This document shows, piece by piece, positions 18,404 through 26,889 of a DNA stretch of 64,000 bases. The notes below the pieces were generated by a model that was given only the letters and a program-made list of their open reading frames with translations, did not search any database and was not told the DNA's origin. The stretch covers positions 248,001 to 312,000 of the forward strand of contig CAVZGO010000003.1 of NCBI GenBank assembly GCA_963774935.1. Reading direction: 5' to 3'. The first letter of the stretch is position 1. Each line of letters starts with the position of its first letter. The DNA comes from CAVZGO01 sp963774935 (GTDB lineage Bacteria; Chloroflexota; Anaerolineae; Anaerolineales; UBA4823). Position numbers and translations under genes: made by a program.

Positions 18404-19166
18404 ATGAATAATTGGAATTATCTTATCGACATGGATGGTGTACTTGTCCACGGAAATACTCCGATCCCAGGAGCTGTTGAGTTCATCCAACAGCTTGAAT
18501 TCATCAGGTAGAAAATTTTTAATTTTGACCAACAACCCCATTTATCACACCAGTGATCTTGCCCACCGCTTAAGCACGATGGGGTTTGAAATCCCAGAAA
18601 ACAGGATTTTTACTTCTGCGGTTGCAACGGCATTATTCTTAAAAAAACAAAAATCAGACGGAAAAGCGTTTGTAATCGGAGAGAGTGGGTTAACCACTGC
18701 TATGCACAGTGTGGGATATATTTTGACCGATATCGAGCCAGATTATGTTGTATTAGGTGAGACGAACACCTACAATTATGAGATGATCAGGAAAGCATTA
18801 CATCTCATTCTCTCAGGTTCGCGATTCATCGCGACGAATCCAGATCCGAATGGGCCAGGTCAGGACGGTATTGTACCTGGAGCTGGTGCAATGGCTGCAC
18901 TGATTGAGAAAGCTACCGGAGTTTCACCCTTCTTTGTTGGAAAACCTAATCCAGTCATGATTCGGACTGCCTTAAACTTCCTGGATGTTCATTCCGAGGA
19001 AACCATCATGGTTGGAGATCGCATGGATACCGATATCGTCGCTGGAGTGATGAGCGGATTACATACGATACTGGTACTCAGCGGTGTAACCAAATTGGAT
19101 GATGTTCAAAAATATCCATATCGACCAACATGGATTAAGAAATCGGTTGCGGAAATTGAGATTTGA
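18404..19166 (+). pseudogene. HAD-superfamily IIA (NagD-like) phosphatase, frameshifted
   Basis: Translation from ATG 18404 (ribosome site AAAGGATC) gives the NagD start NYLIDMDGVLVHGNTPIPGA with the catalytic Asp pair, then stops at 18509. The rest of the protein is in the next frame: SSGRKFLILTNNPIYHTSDL (motif II Thr) through VGKPNPVMIRTALN to MVGDRMDTDIVAGVMSGLHT (motif IV). One extra T in CAGCTTGAATTC near 18500 explains the break. Repaired, the enzyme is about 253 aa, normal for the family. NagD-type HAD enzymes dephosphorylate nucleotides, sugar phosphates or phosphoglycolate. Every motif survives, so a sequence error is more likely than a dead gene. Confidence 0.85.
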
Positions 19167-19308
19167 AACGAATAAAGAATCCGCAACCTAACCAATGATT
19201 CTTCGTATAATATATAACATATTCTTCAGCCAGAGAAATCACATGCCGAATGACCACTCAATCGGTCACAAACCTGGCTAATCATTGATCACTTCGGAGG
19301 AAAGTAAC

Positions 19309-20004
19309 ATGGATGTAACTAAGTCAATCACCTATATCTTTCAAGACAAGCGATGGTTCACGAAGCTCCTAATCGGTTGGTTGGTCTCTCTGGTGCCAAT
19401 CCTAAATTTCGCATTCACCGGTTATTCTACCGAGACCATCAAGAATGTTGAGAATAAACGAGAATTTCCACTTCCGGAATGGGATGATTTTGGCAAGAAG
19501 TTTGTTCTCGGTTTTTATATGTGGATTGCAGGACTCGTTTATGCCTTGCCCATCTTAATTTTAACCAGCCTTTTCATTATACCCATTCTTTTCACCAGTA
19601 ATGGTGACATGGGTGATGCGGCTGGCGCGATCATCGGTGGATCGGCGCTGGTCTATACCTGTATCGTAGGGCTATATGGCCTGGCGTTAACCTTATTTCT
19701 TCCCGCATTGAATATCAACCTTGCGCGAAAAGGTACACTTGGATCTTGCTTTGCCTTAAGTGAGATAATTCGCATCTTTAGCCGCAACTCTGGTGATTAC
19801 CTCCTTTCCTGGTTAATGACAGTAGTATGGGCTGTTGCTATTCTAACTGCAGTATCGATCATCACTCCATTCTTGATCCTTATTCCTTGCATCGGCTGGA
19901 TTGCAGCGTTTATGCTGGGCGGTTTGGCGGGTGTTGCTATCCCGCTAGTGTATGCTCACCTATTTGGTCAGGTTGCTGCCCGTGAAATTGAGAGAGTTGA
20001 ATAA
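19309..20004 (+). CDS. DUF4013 integral membrane protein
   Basis: The 231-residue protein starts MDVTKSITYIFQDKRWFTKL at ATG 19309 with GGAGG just before it; the upstream in-frame start at 19285 is rejected. The N-terminal motif (ITYIFQDKRWFTKLLIG, then GYSTETIKNVENKREFPLPEWDDFGKKF) is typical of DUF4013. Four or more hydrophobic segments follow, including WIAGLVYALPILILTSLFII. The function is unknown. It is the last gene on the plus strand before a convergent terminator at 20050-20094. Confidence 0.88.
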   Translation: MDVTKSITYIFQDKRWFTKLLIGWLVSLVPILNFAFTGYSTETIKNVENKREFPLPEWDDFGKKFVLGFYMWIAGLVYALPILILTSLFIIPILFTSNGDMGDAAGAIIGGSALVYTCIVGLYGLALTLFLPALNINLARKGTLGSCFALSEIIRIFSRNSGDYLLSWLMTVVWAVAILTAVSIITPFLILIPCIGWIAAFMLGGLAGVAIPLVYAHLFGQVAAREIERVE

Positions 20005-20049
20005 AATCTAGAAACGCTGAATTACCGGTTCATCACATCACAACTATAA

Positions 20050-20094
20050 GAACACGTACGGGGATCCCCATCATTGGTACTCCCGTACGCGTTC
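20050..20094. terminator. Bidirectional terminator hairpin between convergent genes
   Basis: Bases 20050-20063 (GAACACGTACGGGG) pair with 20081-20094 (TCCCGTACGCGTTC), with one A-C mismatch and a 17-base loop. It sits between the DUF4013 gene (+) and aroQ (-), and AT-rich tracts lie on the plus-strand side (TTTCTTTTTATT). Confidence 0.75.
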
Positions 20095-20113
20095 TCATTC
20101 TAATTTCTTTTTA

Positions 20114-20551
20114 TTATGAGCTGATTATCGTCGATAAAGCAATTAATCCCAGGTAGTATGACCGCCAACCGAACCCCATGATGCTACCAATACATACAGG
20201 TGCAATAACCGAATGGTGACGAAACTCCTCCCTGGCCTGGGTGTTGGAAAGGTGGACCTCAATCACAGGGATTGAAATTGCTGCTACCGCATCTCGTAAT
20301 GCAATCGAAGTATGGGTGTATCCACCGGGGTTAAAAATTACACCCCTTGCCCACAATCGCGCTTCTTGGAGGGCATCTATTAGTTCACCCTCACCGTTCG
20401 ATTGTGAAAACTGTACTTCGAAATCAAGCTCTTTACCCGCATCGAGAAGCCGATGATTGATTTCATCCAGAGAAAGACCGCCATAAATGCCCGGCTCCCG
20501 TTCTCCGAGTAAATTCAGGTTGGGACCATGTAAAACCAGTACCTTGTTCAT
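20114..20551 (-). CDS. aroQ: 3-dehydroquinate dehydratase, type II
   Basis: The 145-residue enzyme removes water from 3-dehydroquinate, step three of the shikimate pathway. The start VLVLHGPNLNLLGEREPGIYGG contains the substrate-binding Asn and the catalytic Tyr; QSNGEGELID, FNPGGYTHTSIALRDA and VIEVHLSNTQAREEFRHHS (catalytic His) complete the type II signature. It is the last gene of the aro group; its ATG shares one base with the stop of aroKB (TAATG), so the two are translationally coupled. Confidence 0.97.
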   Translation of the reverse strand: MNKVLVLHGPNLNLLGEREPGIYGGLSLDEINHRLLDAGKELDFEVQFSQSNGEGELIDALQEARLWARGVIFNPGGYTHTSIALRDAVAAISIPVIEVHLSNTQAREEFRHHSVIAPVCIGSIMGFGWRSYYLGLIALSTIISS

Positions 20552-22200
20552 TATGGAAAACCTCCATCAGGAGCCATCACATCAAACAACTCCTCTACTC
20601 GATCAATAGCATAATCAATCTTAACATCTCCGATCGCAACCGGTAGAACAAGACGTACCTGACCTGACTTCTTTTTTTTGTCCACCTTAATACCATTCAA
20701 AATGGTATCACGAGGAACATCGTCTGGCATGCTAACCGGTAATCCTAATCCAAGCAATGTACGTTCGATCCTGGTCAGTAATTCGAAATCCGCAAATCCA
20801 CACCTGATTGACATCTTCGTTGCAGCGATCATCCCGATTGCAACACATTCTCCGTGACGTAATTGATAATTCGAAGCCAATTCAATCGCATGCCCGAGTG
20901 TATGTCCAAGATTTAAGACAGCCCGCCTGTTTTGCTCATAAGGGTCCTCACAAACTACCTTTACTTTGACCGCCATTGCTCGCCGTACGACTTCATCCAA
21001 AGAATTATTGACTGTGATCCAACCTTGTTCACAAATCTCAAATAAGGCTGGATCACCGATAATTCCGTGTTTCACGACCTCAGCCAATCCACTTCGCATT
21101 TCATGTTCGGGTAGGGATGCCAGGACCTTGGGATCTGCCAGAACCAAATCAGGTGGATAAAAAGCGCCGATTAAATTCTTCCCTTGAGGTAAATCTGCAC
21201 CGGTTTTGCCTCCCAGGCTGGCATCCACCATTGCAAGTAAAGTAGTGGGCACAGCTACCCAGCGGATGCCTCGCAGGAAGGTAGCTGCCGCAAATCCGGC
21301 AAGATCCCCTACTACCCCACCCCCCAGTGCCACTATCGTACTGCTACGCTCTAAACCTGCCGTAAGATATTCAGACCAAATTCTTTGGATTGTGGTGATA
21401 TTTTTATGTTCTTCACCCGCAGGAATAACAATCCGATTCACCTGGTAACCGGCAGATTCGAGATTACTGGTCACAATCTCAGCATACAGTTTCGTAACAT
21501 TTGAATCACTTACCAATCCGATGGGACCTTTTAATCCTAGAGTATTAAGCCAATCCCCTAAATAGGAAATGCCACCTTTGTCTATGCGAATAGTATATGG
21601 TTTGCCCATGCCTGTAATCCGGTATGTCCCAAACAGTATTTGTGCCTGCCATACTAACTCATCAAATGAACTATGACTCGTATCTAATTGGTACTCAAAA
21701 GAAGCATAATGTTCAGCCCGTTGCTTTAATAATTCCAATAATCGATGATACTCGTGATCGGAATTATTAACTTGATTTGTATGGTCTGCAGTTTGTTCAT
21801 CCTGGACAGAGCTATCTGATAATAGCGGCCGGATGATTGTATTCCCATGCAACCGAGCCCATAACACCTCGTCCGAAGCGGAAAGGCATAAAACCTGACC
21901 CGCATTCTCGACCACAACTCTGTTATGTTGGTCAAGTAAGGCTCCACCACCAAGAGCAACAACTACATGATTGCCATTCAAAACCTTTATGAGTGCTTTA
22001 TGCTCATATTCACGAAAACCTCGCTCTCCTCCATTCGAAAAGATCTCGGAAATGCTCTTACCGGCTTGTTCGACTATAAAATCGTCTAAGTCTATGAAGG
22101 ATTCTCCAAGGCTCGCAGCAAGCATTTTTCCGAGCGAGGATTTTCCCGATCCAGGAGGTCCATAAAGAAAATATTTATGCGTCATTCGCGATTCATTCAC
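20551..22200 (-). CDS. aroKB: Fused shikimate kinase / 3-dehydroquinate synthase
   Basis: The 549-residue protein joins two shikimate enzymes. Residues about 6-185 are shikimate kinase (Walker A YGPPGSGKSSLGK, FIDLDDFIVEQAGKSISEIF, GERGFREYE, VVALGGGALL). Residues from about 200 are 3-dehydroquinate synthase (SDSNVTKLYAE, VIPAGEEHKN, IVALGGGVVGDLAGFAAATFLRG, the metal ligands in AEVVKHGIIGD and VLNLGHTLGHAIE). The kinase half has a low-complexity insertion with several Asp and Asn near 150-165. The frame opens with GTG 22200; an ATG at 22185 (MTHKYFLYG) is an alternative. The same fusion order is known in other bacteria. Confidence 0.95.
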   Translation of the reverse strand: MNESRMTHKYFLYGPPGSGKSSLGKMLAASLGESFIDLDDFIVEQAGKSISEIFSNGGERGFREYEHKALIKVLNGNHVVVALGGGALLDQHNRVVVENAGQVLCLSASDEVLWARLHGNTIIRPLLSDSSVQDEQTADHTNQVNNSDHEYHRLLELLKQRAEHYASFEYQLDTSHSSFDELVWQAQILFGTYRITGMGKPYTIRIDKGGISYLGDWLNTLGLKGPIGLVSDSNVTKLYAEIVTSNLESAGYQVNRIVIPAGEEHKNITTIQRIWSEYLTAGLERSSTIVALGGGVVGDLAGFAAATFLRGIRWVAVPTTLLAMVDASLGGKTGADLPQGKNLIGAFYPPDLVLADPKVLASLPEHEMRSGLAEVVKHGIIGDPALFEICEQGWITVNNSLDEVVRRAMAVKVKVVCEDPYEQNRRAVLNLGHTLGHAIELASNYQLRHGECVAIGMIAATKMSIRCGFADFELLTRIERTLLGLGLPVSMPDDVPRDTILNGIKVDKKKKSGQVRLVLPVAIGDVKIDYAIDRVEELFDVMAPDGGFP

Positions 22201-22218
22201 AACCCAGCCTGATTTTGC

Positions 22219-23394
22219 TTATTCTGGCCAAAAAATTTGTTTGCCACCGTTCATGGTCATATCACTAAGGTTTGCCTGACGCAAGGTTTGATAACGAGGA
22301 ATAATTTCATCCATTGAATCCCCACCAAGTTTTTCCAGTAGGGCGTCAGCAATTGTGAATGCCATCATGGCTTCCAGAACAGGCACCGCCCGCGGTACAG
22401 GACAGAAATCAGATCGCTCATACCTTGTCTCCGTCTCTTCACCAGTTAGGAGATCTACCGATCTTTGAGGAGTTAATGTCGTCGCGATCGGTTTCATCGC
22501 AACTCTGACCACAATTGGTTGTCCTGTCGATATCCCGCCCTCGGTACCTCCTGATCTATTCGTCGGTCTGATTATCCTTCCACTTTCATCCAGTCGCAGC
22601 GCATCATGAACCGAGGTACCTTGCATTCTTGAATTCTCAAATGCAGGGCCAATTTCTACTCCCTTGATAGCTGGTACACTCAGCATCGCCATACCCAACC
22701 TGGCTTCCAGACGGCGTTCCCAGTGGACATGCGAGCCCAACCCAACTGGTACACCAAGTGCAACAACTTCAATTGTCCCCCCTAACGTATCTCGATTTTG
22801 CATCACCTGGAATATCCTGTCGCGCATCGCTTGAGTTGAAGATTCATCCGGGCAACGAACATCATTTTCTTCTGCACGCACGAATCGATCTTGGTAAGTC
22901 AATCCATCCAAGTTCGCATAAATTTCCCCGATAGAGACAACATAACCACCGATTACAATACCCAGCACATCCAATAGATGTCTGCAGACAGCACCCACCG
23001 CTACTCGTGCTGCAGTCTCTCTCGCAGAAGCCCGTTCTAGAGCAGGTCGGATGTCGTTATAGCCGTATTTAACCACACCTGCAAGATCAACGTGTCCAGG
23101 TCTAGGGATGGTAAAAGCATCCACCTCCCGATTATTCCACTTTGCATGATCCAGGTTTTCGATCATAAGTGCTAATGGTGCACCTGTAGTGCGACCAGCC
23201 ATTACCCCCCCAAGGATCTGTACGCTATCTTTTTCGAGCTTCATCCGTGGACCAGCCCCAAAGCCTGCCTGGCGACGCTGGAGCTGATTATCTATTAGCT
23301 GAGCAGGTAAAGTAAGTCCAGCCGGAAAACCTTCCAGGATTGCAATCAAGGCAGGTCCATGCGACTCTCCTGCTGTAATAAATCGTAAGGCCAT
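22219..23394 (-). CDS. aroC: Chorismate synthase
   Basis: The 391-residue enzyme turns EPSP into chorismate using reduced FMN, the last shared step to aromatic compounds. Family signatures are present in order: FITAGESHGPALIAILEGFPAG, RRQAGFGAGPRMKLEKD, PRPGHVDLAGVVKYG, RASARETAARVAVGAV and NRSGGTEGGISTGQPIVVRVAMKP. Length is normal. The start ATG overlaps the stop of the preceding aminotransferase gene by one base (TAATG). Confidence 0.97.
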   Translation of the reverse strand: MALRFITAGESHGPALIAILEGFPAGLTLPAQLIDNQLQRRQAGFGAGPRMKLEKDSVQILGGVMAGRTTGAPLALMIENLDHAKWNNREVDAFTIPRPGHVDLAGVVKYGYNDIRPALERASARETAARVAVGAVCRHLLDVLGIVIGGYVVSIGEIYANLDGLTYQDRFVRAEENDVRCPDESSTQAMRDRIFQVMQNRDTLGGTIEVVALGVPVGLGSHVHWERRLEARLGMAMLSVPAIKGVEIGPAFENSRMQGTSVHDALRLDESGRIIRPTNRSGGTEGGISTGQPIVVRVAMKPIATTLTPQRSVDLLTGEETETRYERSDFCPVPRAVPVLEAMMAFTIADALLEKLGGDSMDEIIPRYQTLRQANLSDMTMNGGKQIFWPE

Positions 23395-24572
23395 TATCCT
23401 CCCTCCATAAATGCACGAATGCGCTGCATCGCCTCTTCAATGCGCTCGATGGGAGCGGTGAGAGAAATTCTGATGTATCCTTCACCGTTATGCCCAAAAA
23501 ACGAACCTGGCGTCAGGCTAACTTTCTGCTGGTCAAGAAGCGTGCTGACAAACTCGGCTGAGCTCCAACCGTCTGGAATGGAGCACCAAACATAGATGGA
23601 TGCACTTGGCGTTATGGCTGCTAAACCAGCCTGATTTAACAATGCAACTGCTAAATCTCTACGTGCGCGATAAATCTGGTTTCTTTCTACCAACCAGTTT
23701 TGATCACCGGTCATCGCCACAGCAGCAGCATGCATAATAGGGTAGAAATGCCCACTGTCTGAATTTGTTTTTAGTGTGAACAGGCTTGAAAGAGCGTCGG
23801 AATTGCCGATCGCTGCACCCACCCGCCAACCAGCCATATTGTGCGACTTGGATAATGTATTAAATTCCACCGCTACATCCTTCGCTCCAGGTATTTGTAA
23901 TATGCTAGGTGCTGGATGACCATCAAATGTGATCTGTGAATAGGCTGCATCGTGACAGAGCAGTACGTGGTTCTGTCGCGCAAAATCGACTGCACTTGCA
24001 AAGAATTCGAGTGTGGCGACGCCTGTAGTGGGATTATTAGGGTAATTCAGCCAAAGCATTTTGGCTTTACCAGCAACAGTAATCGGTATGGAAGCCAAAT
24101 CAGGTAAATACCCGTTCTCCGGTTTCAAAGGAAATAGCACCGGTTCTCCGCCGGCGATAAGGGCACCACGAGAATACGTAATATAGCCTGGATCGGGTAC
24201 CAGAACTACATCACCTGGATTCACTAAAGCCTGCATCAATTGGTAGATGCCCTCTTTTGATCCCATGAGAGGAACTATTTCATTGTCAGGGTTCAGATCA
24301 ACATTGTAGAGTCGCTTGTACATGGCTGCCCAGGCCTGGCGGAGCTCAAATGGTCCGTGGTGTGCCTGGTAGCCATGCACATCAGGGCGATTTACACTCT
24401 CAACCAAAGCCTGGACAATATGAGTTGCTGGAGGCAAGTCAGGTGAACCCTCATCCAGCCGGATGACATCCTGGCCTTCCGACAGTAAAGAGGCAATCCT
24501 TGCACTCAAAGTAGTGAAGAAATGTGGCATCAACGTAGCAATTCGGTTTGCTGGAACGTACTTTCGGTTCAT
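23394..24572 (-). CDS. Class I/II aminotransferase in the shikimate cluster
   Basis: The 392-residue PLP enzyme begins MNRKYVPANRIATLMPHFF and resembles LL-diaminopimelate/aspartate/aromatic aminotransferases. Motifs are LDEGSPDLPP (substrate entry), GYQAHHGPFELRQAWA, LNYPNNPTTGVA, CHDAAYSQITFDG (cofactor Asp) and TLSKSHNMAGWRVGAAIG with the PLP Lys. It lies between aroE (stop two bases before it) and aroC (one-base overlap). This position suggests transamination of prephenate, phenylpyruvate or another aromatic keto acid, but the sequence alone does not exclude diaminopimelate. Confidence 0.87.
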   Translation of the reverse strand: MNRKYVPANRIATLMPHFFTTLSARIASLLSEGQDVIRLDEGSPDLPPATHIVQALVESVNRPDVHGYQAHHGPFELRQAWAAMYKRLYNVDLNPDNEIVPLMGSKEGIYQLMQALVNPGDVVLVPDPGYITYSRGALIAGGEPVLFPLKPENGYLPDLASIPITVAGKAKMLWLNYPNNPTTGVATLEFFASAVDFARQNHVLLCHDAAYSQITFDGHPAPSILQIPGAKDVAVEFNTLSKSHNMAGWRVGAAIGNSDALSSLFTLKTNSDSGHFYPIMHAAAVAMTGDQNWLVERNQIYRARRDLAVALLNQAGLAAITPSASIYVWCSIPDGWSSAEFVSTLLDQQKVSLTPGSFFGHNGEGYIRISLTAPIERIEEAMQRIRAFMEGG

Positions 24573-24574
24573 CC

Positions 24575-25534
24575 TTAACCAATTTTTGTAGATTCTAACG
24601 CGGCTCGAGCAGCTGCCTCCATGGCAGAACGGTCAGCATGCCGAGTTGTCCAGATCTCGAATGCGAGTGCCGCCTGTTCAACGAGCATTCCGAGACCATT
24701 GAAAGCAGATAGCCCAGCTGATTTTGCGCGTTGCACAAGCAATGTGGGCGCAGGATTATAAACCAGATCATAAACCAAAATTCCTTTAGGAAGCTCAAGG
24801 CTGCTTGGCCAGGGACAGTCTTCGACAATGGGAGCCATTCCCAACGGAGTGGTGTTGACTAAGAGATGGATAGAAAATTTTTCGAGCAAGGCTTCCAATG
24901 CGGCTGTATTCAACTCTATTGCTGCTGGGAAGCAACCCTTTAATGAGTAATGACTTTCATTTGATTCTTTATTAACAGCCAAGTTTATTCCCAGGTCATG
25001 TAAAGCATGAGCTTGTTCGAAACGTCTGGCAGCAACGCAAACCTGAAACCCTGCCTGTCTCAATGCATACACAACTGCTCGTGCGGAACCTCCTGCACCT
25101 AAAATCAGCGCATACTTACTTTCTCCCCCAGCATCAGAAAAACCCGGCTCTGGCGAGATGAGTCCCGGAGCAGAGCGAGCCAAATCCGCTAGAAACCCTT
25201 GCACATCTGTGTTCCACCCAATCAACTTCCCTTGGTCATAAGCGATCGTATTAATGGCCTGAACCTCACTGGCGACAGAGCTGAGCATATCCATAGAGGC
25301 TAATAACGATTGTTTATGCGGAATGGTTATATTAACTCCATGGATTTCACCTGATCGAAGCTTAAGCATCATGGATGCTAATTCTGCTTCACCAAATGGC
25401 AGTGGCGGTACGGGATAAAGCAGGTATTCCCCGGGGAGATTAGCACTTTTGAGAGCAGCCATATGAAGCTCTCGGGAGAGGCTGTGTCCCAAGGGGTAGC
25501 CAATTAAACCCAGGCGAAGTGCTTCGGGTTGCAC
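24575..25534 (-). CDS. aroE: Shikimate dehydrogenase
   Basis: The 319-residue enzyme reduces 3-dehydroshikimate with NADPH. The start LGLIGYPLGHSLSRELHMAAL has the shikimate-binding Ser pair; VNITIPHKQSLLAS has the catalytic Lys; the NADP site is ALILGAGGSARAVVYALRQAG; NTTPLGMAP and NGLGMLVEQAALAFEIW are conserved. The length is slightly above average because of an insertion of about 20 residues near residue 200 (NKESNESHYSLKG). The start codon is GTG 25534 with GGAG upstream. It heads the tight aroE-aat-aroC-aroKB-aroQ block. Confidence 0.94.
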   Translation of the reverse strand: MQPEALRLGLIGYPLGHSLSRELHMAALKSANLPGEYLLYPVPPLPFGEAELASMMLKLRSGEIHGVNITIPHKQSLLASMDMLSSVASEVQAINTIAYDQGKLIGWNTDVQGFLADLARSAPGLISPEPGFSDAGGESKYALILGAGGSARAVVYALRQAGFQVCVAARRFEQAHALHDLGINLAVNKESNESHYSLKGCFPAAIELNTAALEALLEKFSIHLLVNTTPLGMAPIVEDCPWPSSLELPKGILVYDLVYNPAPTLLVQRAKSAGLSAFNGLGMLVEQAALAFEIWTTRHADRSAMEAAARAALESTKIG

Positions 25535-25559
25535 AATGATGACTCCTATGCAATATCGT

Positions 25560-25587
25560 GGACGCTGCTGATATTATTAGAGCGTCC
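25560..25587 (-). terminator. Small hairpin between the esterase gene and aroE
   Basis: GGACGCT (25560-25566) and AGCGTCC (25581-25587) form a perfect 7-bp stem with a 14-base loop, in the 99-bp gap before aroE. No long T-run follows on the minus strand, so it may be a weak terminator, an attenuator or an RNA processing site. Confidence 0.4.
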
Positions 25588-25633
25588 TATTGAATAGACA
25601 CATATCCAATTAATTCAATATACCAGATGATCG

Positions 25634-26860
25634 TTACTTAAAGGATAATTTCTCGGTAAAAAAGGGCAACATGATATCCAATATCCGAGCTCCCAGGTTA
25701 TCCGAGTGACCATCAGAATGCTCAATGAGCAGGTTGGGGATACCAGCAACATTTAGCTGCTCAGAGACATACCGGTTGCCTTCAGGTATCCATGTGAGTT
25801 CATCATTTTTCCCGTAATCTATCACAATTCCATTCAAGGATAACAAATTATCCTTGTACTGATTGATCTTTTCATTCCATCGCCCCAACCCATAGTCCCA
25901 GGTCTTCCATAGATTTCGATCGCGGACCAATTCTTCATCAATAGGTTCGTAAGGAAAGTTTACAAATGGAGGAGCCATGTCAGGATTAGGCGAAAAAGCA
26001 GCGCCATATGCCAGGGTGAAAGAAATATTACTTTCATATTTACCCATTTGCCGAATTGCTTCTTCCCGAGGAAGTTTTGCTAATTGATCACGAACCTCCA
26101 GGAATGCCTTGATGCGATTGTCGTTTCGAAACATCATGGTTTTTTTCATACCATCGGGATCAAATAGTCCAGCACTGAAGATATATACTGAACTAAATAC
26201 CTGTGGATGGCGCATTGCAAGATTCAATGCACCAAATCCTCCCATCGAATGACCAGTGATCCCCCGCGCCTCAGCGGTCGCGATTGTCCGATAATTAGAA
26301 TCAACATAATTGACGACATCATTGACGATAAAATCCTCCCAGTTTCCTGTCACGGAAGAATTAACATAAAAGCTACCACCAAGGTGATTCCAGCCATTGG
26401 CAACAACCAGGATCATTTCGCCAATTCTTCCTGATCGCATCCTCTCAGCTACAAGACCTGGAGGAAATATATCCTCCAGATATGCACTTCCTCCATAACC
26501 AGGAAGGTAATAAACCACCGGGTAACGTCGTTCACTAGTTCGGTAAGAAGGAGGGAGGACAACACGCAAGGGTTGTTCGGCTGGATCCCCCAACAAATTT
26601 CCTGTCAGGGATGGTGCAGGGATATTTAGCAGGTATGATTCGAGAGGCTCGACTGTAAATACGGGTGTTGGTGAGGGTGTTTGTGTGGGGGTTAAGCTAG
26701 GAATTTGAGTTTCAGTTATGGTTTGCGTAATCACCATTTCCGGCGGTGGAGGACTATTTCTTGGAGGATTATCAGTCGATTTACTACCTGCTGAACAAGC
26801 AGCTAGCATTATGCAGGTTAACAGTACAAATATCAGGATCTTATTGGATCGAGGCTTCAT
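25634..26860 (-). CDS. Exported lipoprotein esterase (esterase D/antigen 85 fold)
   Basis: From ATG 26860 (MKPRSNKILIFVLLTC) the 408-residue protein carries a lipobox ending LAAC, a Pro/Thr-rich spacer (TPTQTPSPTP) and then an alpha/beta-hydrolase of the PF00756 type: YPVVYYLPGYGGSAYL, VVANGWNHLGG, GITGHSMGGFGALNLAMRHP with the nucleophile Ser, and the C-terminal His in LLIEHSDGHSDNLG. Such enzymes cleave acyl esters, for example feruloyl or acetyl groups on plant polysaccharides. An upstream GTG at 26893 overlaps the decarboxylase stop codon but has no ribosome site. It interrupts the aro gene group, with 99 bp to aroE. Confidence 0.87.
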   Translation of the reverse strand: MKPRSNKILIFVLLTCIMLAACSAGSKSTDNPPRNSPPPPEMVITQTITETQIPSLTPTQTPSPTPVFTVEPLESYLLNIPAPSLTGNLLGDPAEQPLRVVLPPSYRTSERRYPVVYYLPGYGGSAYLEDIFPPGLVAERMRSGRIGEMILVVANGWNHLGGSFYVNSSVTGNWEDFIVNDVVNYVDSNYRTIATAEARGITGHSMGGFGALNLAMRHPQVFSSVYIFSAGLFDPDGMKKTMMFRNDNRIKAFLEVRDQLAKLPREEAIRQMGKYESNISFTLAYGAAFSPNPDMAPPFVNFPYEPIDEELVRDRNLWKTWDYGLGRWNEKINQYKDNLLSLNGIVIDYGKNDELTWIPEGNRYVSEQLNVAGIPNLLIEHSDGHSDNLGARILDIMLPFFTEKLSFK

Positions 26861-26889
26861 CTTTCCGAATTCCAGGATTAAAAGAAAAA

